Positions 35,977 to 45,554 of a stretch of 60,922 nt of DNA are shown here, piece by piece. Position numbers and translations under genes: made by a program. Positions within the stretch are counted from its first letter, which is position 1, and each line of letters opens with the position of its first letter. This DNA is from a bacterium (GTDB lineage: Bacteria; Cyanobacteriota; Vampirovibrionia; Gastranaerophilales; Gastranaerophilaceae), in contig JAFQOI010000116.1 in assembly GCA_017403285.1 (NCBI GenBank), forward strand, positions 1-60,922, given 5' to 3'. The notes under the pieces were generated by a model, which was not told the origin of the DNA, did not search any database, and saw only the letters and a program-made list of their open reading frames with translations.

Positions 35977-38343
35977 ATGACAAAACAAACAAAAATCATC
36001 ATATTTTCTTGTTTATATATGTTCGGTATTTTAACTTTCTTTTCCAATTATTTATTGATTTTTTGTGTGATATTATTTGCAACTATTCTTGGACTAATGT
36101 ACAAAAATACATTTTCCCCAAAATTTTCAATTATATTATGCCTTATTTTTATTGTCGGTCTAATCAATTCGGCAATTCATATCAAATATTCTGACGATTT
36201 GACACCATATACGGATAGCAATTTAAAGCTATCCGCTAAAGTGCTTACTATTCCAACAAATGTTAATAAAGATAAAACAAAATTTTATGCAAAAGTACTA
36301 TCAATTTATACAGAACAAGGCAATATTGATATTAAAAATGCAAAAACATTAGTAACAATTAACGATACTGAATATAAATTTAAAAATATAAAAATAGGGG
36401 ATACTCTACTAATGGAAGGTTCATTAAAAAGCCCTCAAACAAGTAAAAATCCATCACAATTTAATTATGCAAAATATCTACAATTAAGAGATACTTTTTC
36501 TCTTTTTTATGTTGCTGAGAAGTGGAAAATATTAAGAAACGCAGATGATAATATCGGCAAACTTTTAGCAAAACTAAATGATACAAGAAGTAATATATTA
36601 AAAATTCACGCTAAAAATATCAAATCACCAATGATTGAAGTACTAGGTGGGATAATTTTTGGAGATGATGCGGTAAATCCTGATAATGAAACTAAAAAAT
36701 CATTTATCAATTCTGGGATTATTCATATACTCGCCGCATCAGGAATGAATGTAACTCTTATTTTTGGGATATGGTTTTTCTTTGCAAAAACACTTAGATT
36801 TAATTATAAGTTTTCTATTTTTTCAGGAATTTTATTAATTCTATTTTATACTTGTATGACCGGTTTTGGACCACCAATTATCAGATCGGCATTGATGCTC
36901 ACATTGATTTTGACAGGTAAACTAATAGACAGAAAAGCGCCAACGATGTCACTTTTATTTATGGTTGCTTTCATAATGCTACTATTCTCTCCACTTATGC
37001 TATTTGATATTGGATTTCAATTATCTTTTACTGTAACCTTTGCGCTAATTTTAACCGCACCACTTCTATCCCTTGAATTTAAACATAAATTCTTGAATTG
37101 CATACTTTGCGGAATAATGGTTCCTGTAATAGCACAATTCTTTGCTGCACCGCTTCAAATATTTTATTTTAATACTTTTACAATATATTCGGTTCTCGCG
37201 AATATTGCTATTATTCCCGTATTGAGCATAGTATCTTTTTTAGGTTTTATAAGTTCAATACTAGCAATGATACCTGTTATTTCTGAAAAAATCTGTTTTA
37301 TTGCAGATTATATACTTAATCCACTTCTTACTTATATTGTTAAAGTCGCAAATTTCTTCTCCAGCTTACCTTTTGCAATAATATATTTAAAAAAACCAAC
37401 AATTATTCAATTAATACTTTATTTCACAATTATCATATTAATCATTTGTATTTTAAGATTTAAACCCCTAATAAAACGTATATTATCAGTACTTGTAACT
37501 ATGTTTGTATTATTTATTTTAACTTTCATTCCCATTCAAAATAAAAACCCTGAAATTATTTTCTTTTCTGTAGATAATGCTGATGCAATACTTATAAAAT
37601 CACCAGAACAAGAATATTTTTTAATAGATAGTGGTAAATTACCATACAAATCCGCATCTTCTCAAGCAAAAAATGTAATAATTAAATATTTAACTGATAA
37701 AGGAATTAAAAATATAAATTCTTATATCATTACACATTTTGATTCAGACCACGCAGGTGGAACCATAGACTTATTTGAGAATTTAAAAATAAAAAATGTT
37801 TATATTTCAAATGACTATGAGGATACAAATCTTTCTAGCCAAATTCTTGAATACTTTAGTAGAAACAAGATAAATCCAATAATCATTTCACAAGAGAAAA
37901 CAATATACGACAACGAAAATTTTAAAATAAGTTTAACAAAAGCGACCAATGCTGAAATAAAAACTGAAAACCAAAAATCAATAATAACAAGTATAAGATT
38001 TAATTCTGAAACTGCACTATTTATGGGTGATGGCGACACAATTACTTATAACGCACTTCCAAATAGTTTTAAAGAAAATATTACCATCTTAAAATCTGGT
38101 CATCATGGGGCAAAAGACACAATCAATCCGGAAATGCTGAAAAATACAAAACTTACCATTATATCCACTGGCAAAAATATTTATAATCATCCAAACATAG
38201 AAACAATAAAATTACTGGAGGAGAACAATCAAACATTCTACAGAACAGATATGCACAACGCAATAAAAGTTGTTTTGAATGACAAAGAATTACAGAAATA
38301 TTGTTTTTCTCCATCTAAGAAAAAGTTTATTTTGCAAAACTAA
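35977..38343 (+). CDS. comEC: ComEC/Rec2 competence DNA-uptake channel
   Basis: 788 residues, full length. Polytopic inner-membrane protein that moves single-stranded DNA into the cell. N-terminus: two or three membrane helices, then a beta (OB/DUF4131) part around 75-170; the competence domain with about eight helices from 230 to 510 includes GIIHILAASGMNVTLIFGI and TGFGPPIIRSALMLTLIL; the C-terminal metallo-beta-lactamase-like domain (about 525-785) has THFDSDHAGG and LKSGHHGAKDT, so the metal-binding residues are intact. No other com genes are in the window. It shares 4 bases with the end of pdxA. Confidence 0.95.
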   Translation: MTKQTKIIIFSCLYMFGILTFFSNYLLIFCVILFATILGLMYKNTFSPKFSIILCLIFIVGLINSAIHIKYSDDLTPYTDSNLKLSAKVLTIPTNVNKDKTKFYAKVLSIYTEQGNIDIKNAKTLVTINDTEYKFKNIKIGDTLLMEGSLKSPQTSKNPSQFNYAKYLQLRDTFSLFYVAEKWKILRNADDNIGKLLAKLNDTRSNILKIHAKNIKSPMIEVLGGIIFGDDAVNPDNETKKSFINSGIIHILAASGMNVTLIFGIWFFFAKTLRFNYKFSIFSGILLILFYTCMTGFGPPIIRSALMLTLILTGKLIDRKAPTMSLLFMVAFIMLLFSPLMLFDIGFQLSFTVTFALILTAPLLSLEFKHKFLNCILCGIMVPVIAQFFAAPLQIFYFNTFTIYSVLANIAIIPVLSIVSFLGFISSILAMIPVISEKICFIADYILNPLLTYIVKVANFFSSLPFAIIYLKKPTIIQLILYFTIIILIICILRFKPLIKRILSVLVTMFVLFILTFIPIQNKNPEIIFFSVDNADAILIKSPEQEYFLIDSGKLPYKSASSQAKNVIIKYLTDKGIKNINSYIITHFDSDHAGGTIDLFENLKIKNVYISNDYEDTNLSSQILEYFSRNKINPIIISQEKTIYDNENFKISLTKATNAEIKTENQKSIITSIRFNSETALFMGDGDTITYNALPNSFKENITILKSGHHGAKDTINPEMLKNTKLTIISTGKNIYNHPNIETIKLLEENNQTFYRTDMHNAIKVVLNDKELQKYCFSPSKKKFILQN

Positions 38344-39281
38344 CTTTCTAGCGCCAGTTGTATAGCGGAAATCATACTATCAGCAATTGCAATGTTCTGT
38401 CCTGCAATATCAAAAGCAGTACCATGCGCAGGCGACGTTCTCAAAATATCAAGACCTATTGTTGTATTTACGCAAGTTGATTTTTCCATCAACTTTATTG
38501 GTATAAGCCCTTGATCATGATACATTGCAATATAACAATTATAATCGTATGCTCCATTATATGCATTCATAAATACAGTGTCAGAAGGGAATGGACCATC
38601 AACATTAATTCCACTAGAACGAAGATTTTCTATTGCTGGAATAATTTCATTGATTTCCTCTCTACCGAATATTCCATTTTCTCCACCATGAGGATTTAAA
38701 GAACATACAGCATACTTTGGTTCTTCAATTTTTATTTGTTTTGTCAAATATTTATCTAAATATTTGATTTTTTCAGATACATTTTCTTTGGTTATATATT
38801 GAGGTACATCACTTATTGCAATGTGTCTTGTTAATAAGTAAACAGAAAATTTTTCGCAAACAAACAACATTTCTGCATGTTGATTAGTATTTGCCAAATA
38901 TTGTTCCAAAATTTCAGTTTGACCAGAATAATTATGTCCAGCCATTTTTAAAGCATTTTTTGAAACTGGAGCAGTAACAATAGCATCAACTTGTTTGTTC
39001 TGAACAAGTTCGCAAGCCTTAACTAATGCTCTAAAAGCAAATTCTCCCGCTTCTTCTGTTTCTTCTCCAAGTTTTATATTTTTTCTATCAAAAGGAATTT
39101 CAATAATATCATATTGTTTCTCTAAATATAAATCATATTCCTCTTCGTAAAATTTTAAAATATCACTATTTGCAATAAGAATAACTTTTTCTTTTGGCAA
39201 ATCTAAAAAATTCAAGGCTTTTACTGTAATTTCAGGAGAAATCCCATTAGGATCTCCAAGAGTTATTGCTATTTTTTTCAT
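38340..39281 (-). CDS. pdxA: 4-Phosphohydroxy-L-threonine dehydrogenase family (PdxA)
   Basis: 313 residues. NAD-dependent oxidation and decarboxylation of 4-phosphohydroxy-threonine in pyridoxal phosphate synthesis, or of 4-phospho-threonate/erythronate in the PdxA2 branch. Signatures: ITLGDPNGISPEI at 7-19, AIVTAPVSKNALKMAGHNYSG-type block with metal His, PHGGENGIFG, MYHDQGLIPIK and GTAFDIAGQNIA. The start codon shares its A with the stop of the DUF1537 kinase gene (TAATG). That pairing is characteristic of the sugar-acid (PdxA2/DtnK-like) branch, so both functions remain open. Confidence 0.9.
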   Translation of the reverse strand: MKKIAITLGDPNGISPEITVKALNFLDLPKEKVILIANSDILKFYEEEYDLYLEKQYDIIEIPFDRKNIKLGEETEEAGEFAFRALVKACELVQNKQVDAIVTAPVSKNALKMAGHNYSGQTEILEQYLANTNQHAEMLFVCEKFSVYLLTRHIAISDVPQYITKENVSEKIKYLDKYLTKQIKIEEPKYAVCSLNPHGGENGIFGREEINEIIPAIENLRSSGINVDGPFPSDTVFMNAYNGAYDYNCYIAMYHDQGLIPIKLMEKSTCVNTTIGLDILRTSPAHGTAFDIAGQNIAIADSMISAIQLALES

Positions 39282-40591
39282 TATTTATCCTGTTCAAAAT
39301 ATTTAATTATATCAATCAATGCATTTTGAGTGCCAAAATTACCAGATTTTGTCACTATTAATTGACCTATATGATTAACGCCTAAAGGAATAGCAGGCGC
39401 AACCGTATCTAGTATTTGCATATTTTTACTTTCGATTGCACGACAACATTTGTATGAAGTTTCTCCACCAACAGTTATAAGGATTGCCTGTTTTTGTGCA
39501 ATTACAATTTTTGTAACCGCTGCTAAATAATCACAAATTTTGGATATAAATTTTTCCCTTGTAATTTCATTTTCAATCAACAATGATGTCAACGTTTCTG
39601 TATCTTCCATTAGTGTTGAAGAATGAACTATAACAGTATTATCACTTTTTAAATTGTTTATAACACGTTGTGCAACTTCATTATAATCATCAGAAAAAAT
39701 ATTTTCAGGTTTGATTGAAATAAAATAAGTATTATCAATACTATCACATTCTTGCAATCTTTTTATCTGAGAAGCAGTTAAATCAGTAGCACTACCAGAT
39801 ACAACGAATTTGGGAAGCAATGGTAATTCAAGTTTTTCTTCTTTTTTATCTTCTTTAATTTCTGCATGCCAGATTTTACTCAATGCCTGAGCAGCGCCAG
39901 CACTACCAGTTGGCAAAATATTATAATTACTTTTTGAAACTGCCAAAGAAATTTGTTCTAGGTCCGTTGTCGATACAGCATCAGCAACGATAAGTTTTTT
40001 ACCTTTAGAAACCAACTCATTTAACTTAGTTAAGATTGGACCTGCACCTTTCATAACAACATCAAGACTTATTAAGTCAACCAATTCAGCCTGCTCAGGT
40101 TCCAATTGATTTCTTAAAAGATTCAATATATTTGACTCTGTTATTGGGAAAGCCGGATCTCTTGAAACTTCTGTTCTTTGTAGCGGAATGCCTTTTACAA
40201 GTTGATAACCACCAATTGTTGTTCTGCCCTCATTAGGGAAAGCCGGAAATATAACAGCAGCATCATACTCAAGTGAATTCAATAAAGTGATTACTTCAAC
40301 ACCAATATTTCCCCTTAAAACAGAGTCTATTTTTTTATAAATATGCTCAAAGTTGTATTCCTTTAAAATACCATCTGCAACTTTTTTTACTTTTTCCATT
40401 GCAACTTCAGATGAAATATTTCTTGATTCTGTAGACATAGCAAAAACTTCAGTTTGAAGATTTTCATCAATTGAAATCTCTTCACCAAAAGAAACTTGAG
40501 TTTTACAACCTTGAATAAAAAACTGTAAAGACGTATCATTTGCCCCAGTTAAGTCATCAGCAATGACCGCTATATAATTTGATGTATTCAT
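39281..40591 (-). CDS. Four-carbon acid sugar kinase family protein (DUF1537)
   Basis: 436 residues. N-terminal domain starts YIAVIADDLTGANDTSLQF, the sugar-acid-binding signature; further blocks are YKKIDSVLRGNIG, AVIFPAFPNEGRTTIGGYQ; the C-terminal nucleotide domain has FVVSGSATDLTASQIKRL and TVGGETSYKCCRAI, near-matching the G-G-x-T-A motif. Characterised relatives (DtnK, LtnK, OtnK) phosphorylate threonate or erythronate. Coupled to pdxA by a one-base overlap, so the pair would turn a four-carbon acid into dihydroxyacetone phosphate plus CO2. It lies 8 bases after ssb on the same strand. Confidence 0.88.
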   Translation of the reverse strand: MNTSNYIAVIADDLTGANDTSLQFFIQGCKTQVSFGEEISIDENLQTEVFAMSTESRNISSEVAMEKVKKVADGILKEYNFEHIYKKIDSVLRGNIGVEVITLLNSLEYDAAVIFPAFPNEGRTTIGGYQLVKGIPLQRTEVSRDPAFPITESNILNLLRNQLEPEQAELVDLISLDVVMKGAGPILTKLNELVSKGKKLIVADAVSTTDLEQISLAVSKSNYNILPTGSAGAAQALSKIWHAEIKEDKKEEKLELPLLPKFVVSGSATDLTASQIKRLQECDSIDNTYFISIKPENIFSDDYNEVAQRVINNLKSDNTVIVHSSTLMEDTETLTSLLIENEITREKFISKICDYLAAVTKIVIAQKQAILITVGGETSYKCCRAIESKNMQILDTVAPAIPLGVNHIGQLIVTKSGNFGTQNALIDIIKYFEQDK

Positions 40592-40599
40592 ATAAAACC

Positions 40600-40923
40600 T
40601 TAGTTATCGCTTTTATTACCGAGAAGACGCATAGAATTTGCTCTAATTATAAAGCGTTCTCTTTGTTCGCCATCTTGTCCAGTCCATTTACTAGAAATAA
40701 GACGACCATCAACACAAACTTGACGACCTTTTTTTACATACTCACCAGCAATTTCTGCTGATTTATCCCATAATTCAATATTAAACCAGTCTGTAGTTTC
40801 AGATTTTGTTTTATAGTCCCATCTTGAAACAGCAACTGAAAAAGTTGTTTTTACTTTACCTGATTCAAAATATTTAACTTCTGGGTCTTGTCCTGCTCTG
40901 CCAACTATTACAACTGAATTCAT
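40600..40923 (-). CDS. ssb: Single-stranded DNA-binding protein, short cyanobacterial type
   Basis: 107 residues: essentially only the OB fold. Reads MNSVVIVGRAGQDPEVKYF, then DWFNIELWDKSAEIAGEYVKKG and a closing MRLLGNKSDN. This M-N-S-V-V-x-V-G-R-A-G-x-D-P-E-V-K-Y-F opening is what I know from cyanobacterial Ssb proteins. There is no glycine-rich linker and no acidic D-D-x-x-F tail, the docking site for repair proteins in most bacteria. It precedes the DUF1537 kinase and pdxA by 8 bases. A weak promoter (TTGTTA, 16 bases, TAGATT) lies upstream on the minus strand. Confidence 0.9.
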   Translation of the reverse strand: MNSVVIVGRAGQDPEVKYFESGKVKTTFSVAVSRWDYKTKSETTDWFNIELWDKSAEIAGEYVKKGRQVCVDGRLISSKWTGQDGEQRERFIIRANSMRLLGNKSDN

Positions 40924-41118
40924 ATTAATACCTTTTCTTTAATCTAGTATTGAATCTTGTTTTAACAAATATAAATCGAAATTATTCAACTACATGGAAA
41001 TTATAAGTAAAAATCTTATTTTTTGCAAAAAACTTTGAACCTGTATTAAGATTTTATAAATTATCAGAACATTACAAATAGACTGGTAATTGTATCATTA
41101 CAATACTAAATTACTAAC

Positions 41119-42531
41119 TTATTTATTGTTCCAACCATTTAACACAAATTCTATTGCTTCCTGTTTATTATTAACATCCCCAGAAATTTGTGCTTCTTTT
41201 AATTCCTTTATAATTTCACCCAAAATAGGACCTTGAGAAATATTTAATAATTCCATTATATCTGTACCATCAAGCAATTTTTCCAATGGTTGTATTTCAC
41301 TACGCATTTTTATATAGTTCTGCAATAAAAAAGTTAATCGTGAAATATTATCATTAACCATTTCATCTGTAACTTGCACACCTCTTGCAGAAAGCCTATC
41401 TGCCATTGCTAGAATTATTACATCAATAACATTATCTTCCATTTTTCTATAAAATCGCATATATGCTTTTTCATTAACATCAGGGGAACAAACCATACTA
41501 GATGGATAAATATGATATTTTATTAATGATTTTATGTAGTCTATTTGTTTATTAGAAAATTTTAAATTTTTGAGTATCGGAACAACAAGTTTTGAACCAA
41601 TCTCATCATGTTTAATAAATCTGTGTCGCCCTGTATCCTCTTCAATTGTCCAGCAAGATGGTTTCCCTATATCATGCAAAAATCCAGCCAACTTAAGAAA
41701 CGCTATCAACTTTACTGTCCCATATCTGTTTGAATCTAAATACTGCTTAATATCTTCATCTGCTTCTTCATATTTTTTTTGTATTTGAAAAACAGTCTCA
41801 ACAAGATGATGAAATAAATCCAGATGATGATGAGAATTTGGTGGAACTTTTTTCACATCTTCATAAATTGGAAAAAATTTTTCAATTAATCCCAAATCAT
41901 TCATTTTTAAAAGTGCTTGAGAGGTATAATTACCCTCAAAAAGTTTTAAAAGTTCGACATTGATACGCTCTTTTGCAGGTTCGTTTATTTTGTCTTTTAA
42001 TTTTTTTGTAATATCTTCCAGTTCTGGAACAATAGTAAAGCCTGTTTTTGCAAAAAATCTAAATATTCTAATTATTCGAAGCGGATCATCTTCAAAATTT
42101 TCGTCAGAAATCCCTCTAATTAATTTATTTTTTATATCATCTATCCCACCGATTAAATCAATAAATTTTTCTTCATTTATATCATATGCAATAGCATTAA
42201 TAGTCAAATCTCGTCTTTTTATATCTTTTTCAAAATTATTTTCAATAGGTTTTGTTATATCAATATAATTTATTTTATCTTCCATAACTAGCCTATATAT
42301 TGAATTTACAGAATCAAGTTCAATAAAATATGCATCTATTTTATCCGCCAAATCTTTTGCAAATAATTCTAATTCATCCTCGATAATAATTAAATCTCTA
42401 TCAACACTTTCTTTTTCCATCAAAACATCACGAACAAATCCACCAACAAGATATGCTCTATGATTTTTCAAATGAGGAATTAATAAATTTATAATTGGGT
42501 CTTTTTTTATTTTATCTATATATTTACGCAT
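41119..42531 (-). CDS. cca: CCA-adding tRNA nucleotidyltransferase / poly(A) polymerase family with HD domain
   Basis: 470 residues from ATG 42531 (GGGGTG just upstream). Class II nucleotidyltransferase: AYLVGGFVRDVLM (G-G-x-V-R-D) and D-R-D catalytic pair in the first 50 residues, then KRRDLTINAIAYD, PLRIIRIFRFFAKTG, and a C-terminal HD phosphohydrolase domain (HHHLDLFHHLVETVF, LAGFLHDIGKPSCW, KHDEIGS). It repairs and finishes the tRNA 3' end; the HD domain could act on 2',3'-cyclic phosphates. It overlaps the end of rsmE by 8 bases, hence coupled. In some lineages A- and CC-adding enzymes are split; which one this is cannot be told. Confidence 0.93.
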   Translation of the reverse strand: MRKYIDKIKKDPIINLLIPHLKNHRAYLVGGFVRDVLMEKESVDRDLIIIEDELELFAKDLADKIDAYFIELDSVNSIYRLVMEDKINYIDITKPIENNFEKDIKRRDLTINAIAYDINEEKFIDLIGGIDDIKNKLIRGISDENFEDDPLRIIRIFRFFAKTGFTIVPELEDITKKLKDKINEPAKERINVELLKLFEGNYTSQALLKMNDLGLIEKFFPIYEDVKKVPPNSHHHLDLFHHLVETVFQIQKKYEEADEDIKQYLDSNRYGTVKLIAFLKLAGFLHDIGKPSCWTIEEDTGRHRFIKHDEIGSKLVVPILKNLKFSNKQIDYIKSLIKYHIYPSSMVCSPDVNEKAYMRFYRKMEDNVIDVIILAMADRLSARGVQVTDEMVNDNISRLTFLLQNYIKMRSEIQPLEKLLDGTDIMELLNISQGPILGEIIKELKEAQISGDVNNKQEAIEFVLNGWNNK

Positions 42532-43255
42532 ATAACACCCCATTTACAACTGTTGTAAGTGCCGATACAAGTGCTGTATCTGCCCTATATATAAGATTTC
42601 CAAGAGTTATCAATGGGATGTTTTTTTCTTTAAAGAAAGAAAACTCATCCTCTGAAAAGCCACCTTCAGGCCCAATGATTATTAGGATACTACTATTTTT
42701 ATTTACCGGATTTTCTCTTATATATTCAAAGAAGTTTTTACCCGTATATTTCTCTGCAAACACAATAACATTGTCATAGTTTTTAATCACATCTTTTAAA
42801 TAAGACAAATCAAAAACCTTCGGAATATCTGCTCTTTCACATTGCTTTACAGATTCTAATGCAACTTTTTGCCATTTTTCAATTTTAGACTTTATAACAG
42901 ATTCTTTTACACTGCAATTATCAGTATATAAAGGAACAATACCCTTTACTCCAAGTTCAGTTGCTTTTTGAATACTGCTAATCTGTGCATCTGAATTTAA
43001 TACGCTTTGCGCTACAAATAAATTAATTGGTAATTTTCTTGTTGAAATATATTTTGCTTGTATTTCAACGCAAAAATCACTGGAATTAATCTCTTTTATT
43101 ATTGTCTCATACTGCATTTCATTTTCATCAAGAAACAATAATTTTTCACCAATTCTAGAGCGCATAACCTTAATGATATGTCTATATAAATCCTTATCAT
43201 CTATAACGATTGTATTTTGATTAATATTTTTTGTATTAATAAGAAAATGTGGCAT
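42524..43255 (-). CDS. rsmE: 16S rRNA (uracil-1498-N3)-methyltransferase
   Basis: 243 residues, the standard size. SPOUT-fold methyltransferase acting on 16S rRNA in the 30S subunit. N-terminal PUA-like part (DKDLYRHIIKVMRSRIGEKL), then KATELGVKGIVPLYTDNCSV, VALESVKQCERADIPKV, and the knot with IGPEGGFSEDEFSFF and TLGNLIYRADTALVSAL, the SAM-binding loops. First gene of a two-gene unit with cca. ATG without strong ribosome site. Confidence 0.95.
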   Translation of the reverse strand: MPHFLINTKNINQNTIVIDDKDLYRHIIKVMRSRIGEKLLFLDENEMQYETIIKEINSSDFCVEIQAKYISTRKLPINLFVAQSVLNSDAQISSIQKATELGVKGIVPLYTDNCSVKESVIKSKIEKWQKVALESVKQCERADIPKVFDLSYLKDVIKNYDNVIVFAEKYTGKNFFEYIRENPVNKNSSILIIIGPEGGFSEDEFSFFKEKNIPLITLGNLIYRADTALVSALTTVVNGVLYA

Positions 43256-43341
43256 AATATATTCCTAATCTAATTATACACAAAATTAGCAAATATTTTT
43301 TTTACACTTTTTTATTCAGTACAACTTAAAGGGAATAGTAA

Positions 43342-43770
43342 ATGATTACTTTTAATGAAAATTCAGCAAAAATTCCATTAAAAACAAAACTTACTGCACA
43401 TAAGGCGAAAAAAGATTTAAAAAAGCAAGGTTTTGACAATTTTCTTGTAAAAACAAACAACAACGGCGATATTGCAATTTTAGGATATAAAACACCAAAG
43501 TGTGATGAACTAGTTATTGCAAACATTATAAAAGCAGACGGCAAACAAACACTAAAAACATATCACTCGTTCCCTCAAACAGAAAAAGGGGCTCCATATG
43601 GAAAAATTATTGAAGTCTGGGATAAAGTCAAAGATTCTTTAATTTTTAACAAAAGAGTTACTGTACAATATAGAGATTCCAAAACCCCAGAAGTAATATC
43701 TACAATGTATTCTGATGCTAATTGTGATGATGGTGTTGTTATCATCAATAAATTCCCAGCACAAATATAA
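43342..43770 (+). CDS. Small soluble protein of unknown function
   Basis: 142 residues. AAAGGGAA lies about 7 bases before the ATG. Opens MITFNENSAKIPLKTKLTAH, followed by a mixed alpha/beta stretch (FDNFLVKTNNNGDIAILGYK; RVTVQYRDSKTPEV). No signal peptide, membrane helix or known motif. The short start is reminiscent of, but lacks, the F-K-G signature of the proteins near 24 kb. Upstream of fumarase by 75 bases; not recognised. Confidence 0.65.
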   Translation: MITFNENSAKIPLKTKLTAHKAKKDLKKQGFDNFLVKTNNNGDIAILGYKTPKCDELVIANIIKADGKQTLKTYHSFPQTEKGAPYGKIIEVWDKVKDSLIFNKRVTVQYRDSKTPEVISTMYSDANCDDGVVIINKFPAQI

Positions 43771-43845
43771 AACTCATTGCGAAATCATCTAGCATATTTT
43801 TTTAATCTTCTTTACAACAGAGGTTTGAAATTATATCATTTATAT

Positions 43846-45231
43846 ATGAGTAAAATTTCTATACAAACAATAGAAAATGCTGTTTACAAATTATGCTTCG
43901 AAGCAAATACTTGTCTAAATGACAGTGTATATTCAAAAATAGTGGAAGCATCTAAAGTCGCATCCTCACAAGAAACCAAAAACTTATTATTTGCGATACT
44001 AGAAAATGCAAAAATCGCGTACGAAAAAGAAATGCCCCTTTGTCAAGATACAGGACAAGTTATTGTATTTTTAGAAATCGGACAAGATATACAAATTAAA
44101 GGTGGCTATATTGAAACTGCAATAAATAAAGCAGTCGAAAATTGCTATAAAGAAAACTATTTTAGAAAATCAGTTGTAAAAAATGCAATTTCAAATAGAG
44201 AAAATACAAAAACGAATACCCCTGTAATTATTCATACAAAGATTATTGAAGGTGATAAATTAAATATAAAAGTTTTAATTAAAGGCGCAGGTTCTGAAAA
44301 TAAATCAAAACTTGAAATGATGTTGCCAACAGCAGAAGAAAATGAAATTATTTCAACAATAGGGGATTTAATTCTTTCTGCCGGAGAAAATGCTTGTCCC
44401 CCAATGTTTATCGGCATTGGAGTTGGTTTAACTGCTGATGGGGCAATGCTTCTTTCTAAACAAGCACTTATTAGTGATAACTTTAGCAATAAAGAAATTG
44501 AATTTGCAAAAAAAATAAAAGAATATGTCAATTCAAAAGCACCGAAAAAATACAAAAATTGCTTTGTCTTAGACATAAAATTATTAACAGGACAAACCCA
44601 TATTGCCTGTATGCCTATTGGAATAACAATAAATTGCCACTCTAATAGATTTTCAAGTTGTACTATCGAAAAAAATAAAGTTACTTATAGACACAAAATA
44701 CCTGATTTTCTTTGTCAAAATATAGAAAACACTAAAAAAAAAGAAATATATACAACCGATATAAAAAAAATAAAAGCGCTAAAAGAAAATGAAAATATTC
44801 TTCTCACAGGGGAAATATATGTTGCTAGGGATATGGCTCATAAAAAATTGGTTGAATTAATTAATTCCAAAAATGCATTACCTTTTGATATGAAAAACAA
44901 AATAATATTTTATGCTGGACCTTGTCCTGCAAAACCAAATGAAACAACAGGCTCTATTGGTCCAACAACGGCATCAAGAATGGATAAATATGCCGAAGTT
45001 TTATATAAAAATGGGCTAATTGCAACGATTGGAAAAGGCTCAAGAAGCAATAAAATAAAGGAAATAATAAAAGAAACAAACTCTAAATATTTTACTATTC
45101 AAGGCGGTATTGCCGCACTTCTAGCAAAGAAAATACAACAAAGTGAAATCATTGCTTTCGATGATTTGGGAGCAGAAGCCTTATATAAAATATATGTTGA
45201 GAAATTCCCAATCAAAGTAGAATTGGCATAA
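43846..45231 (+). CDS. Class I fumarate hydratase, alpha and beta parts fused
   Basis: 461 residues from ATG 43846 (the frame extends upstream only to a TTG without ribosome site). Converts fumarate and malate using a 4Fe-4S cluster, sensitive to oxygen. Alpha part 1-280: EMPLCQDTGQVIVFLEIG with the first cluster Cys, IKGAGSENKSKLEMM, ENACPPMFIGIGVG, LTGQTHIACMPIG. Beta part from about 300: TGEIYVARDMAHKKL, YAGPCPAKPNETTGSIGPTT, TIGKGSRSNKI, IQGGIAALL. Many anaerobes and archaea carry these as two genes; here they form one chain, as in FumA of enterobacteria but shorter. An anaerobic lifestyle fits. No terminator was seen right after it. Confidence 0.9.
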   Translation: MSKISIQTIENAVYKLCFEANTCLNDSVYSKIVEASKVASSQETKNLLFAILENAKIAYEKEMPLCQDTGQVIVFLEIGQDIQIKGGYIETAINKAVENCYKENYFRKSVVKNAISNRENTKTNTPVIIHTKIIEGDKLNIKVLIKGAGSENKSKLEMMLPTAEENEIISTIGDLILSAGENACPPMFIGIGVGLTADGAMLLSKQALISDNFSNKEIEFAKKIKEYVNSKAPKKYKNCFVLDIKLLTGQTHIACMPIGITINCHSNRFSSCTIEKNKVTYRHKIPDFLCQNIENTKKKEIYTTDIKKIKALKENENILLTGEIYVARDMAHKKLVELINSKNALPFDMKNKIIFYAGPCPAKPNETTGSIGPTTASRMDKYAEVLYKNGLIATIGKGSRSNKIKEIIKETNSKYFTIQGGIAALLAKKIQQSEIIAFDDLGAEALYKIYVEKFPIKVELA

Positions 45232-45467
45232 AAAATTATTTTGTAAAGTTTTGTTAAAGAATATATACTTTTTATCTACTTTTTAGCAATTTAGTATATA
45301 AAAAATACTTTATATAAATACGAGAGGCAAACATCAAAATACGAGATGTTAAGAGATAGAGAAACGATTACGACTACAGGATTTATGTCGAGAAACGAGT
45401 AACAATCGTACGCGTACAGCTTTTTATTAAAAATTTAGGCTAATCAATTTAAAATCATAATTACCAT

Positions 45468-45491
45468 ACTTACACTTACACTTACACTTAC
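45468..45491 (+). repeat. Hexanucleotide tandem repeat, four copies
   Basis: ACTTAC repeated four times without mismatch, followed by the related CTACTTACTTA. Lies in the single-stranded part of the candidate RNA. Short enough to vary by slippage. Confidence 0.8.
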
Positions 45492-45554
45492 CTACTTACT
45501 TATTTAAAACACGATGGATAGTAAAACAACTTTCTTTTACATTCCGAATTGTTT

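Noticed and set aside
45346-45402. 18-codon frame (MLRDRETITTTGFMSRNE) in the candidate RNA
   Set aside because: No ribosome site at proper distance, and the bases take part in the dyads; kept only as a remark.
45460-45500. CRISPR-like repeat
   Set aside because: The repeat unit is 6 bases in four copies without spacers, so it is a simple tandem repeat, and no cas gene is present.
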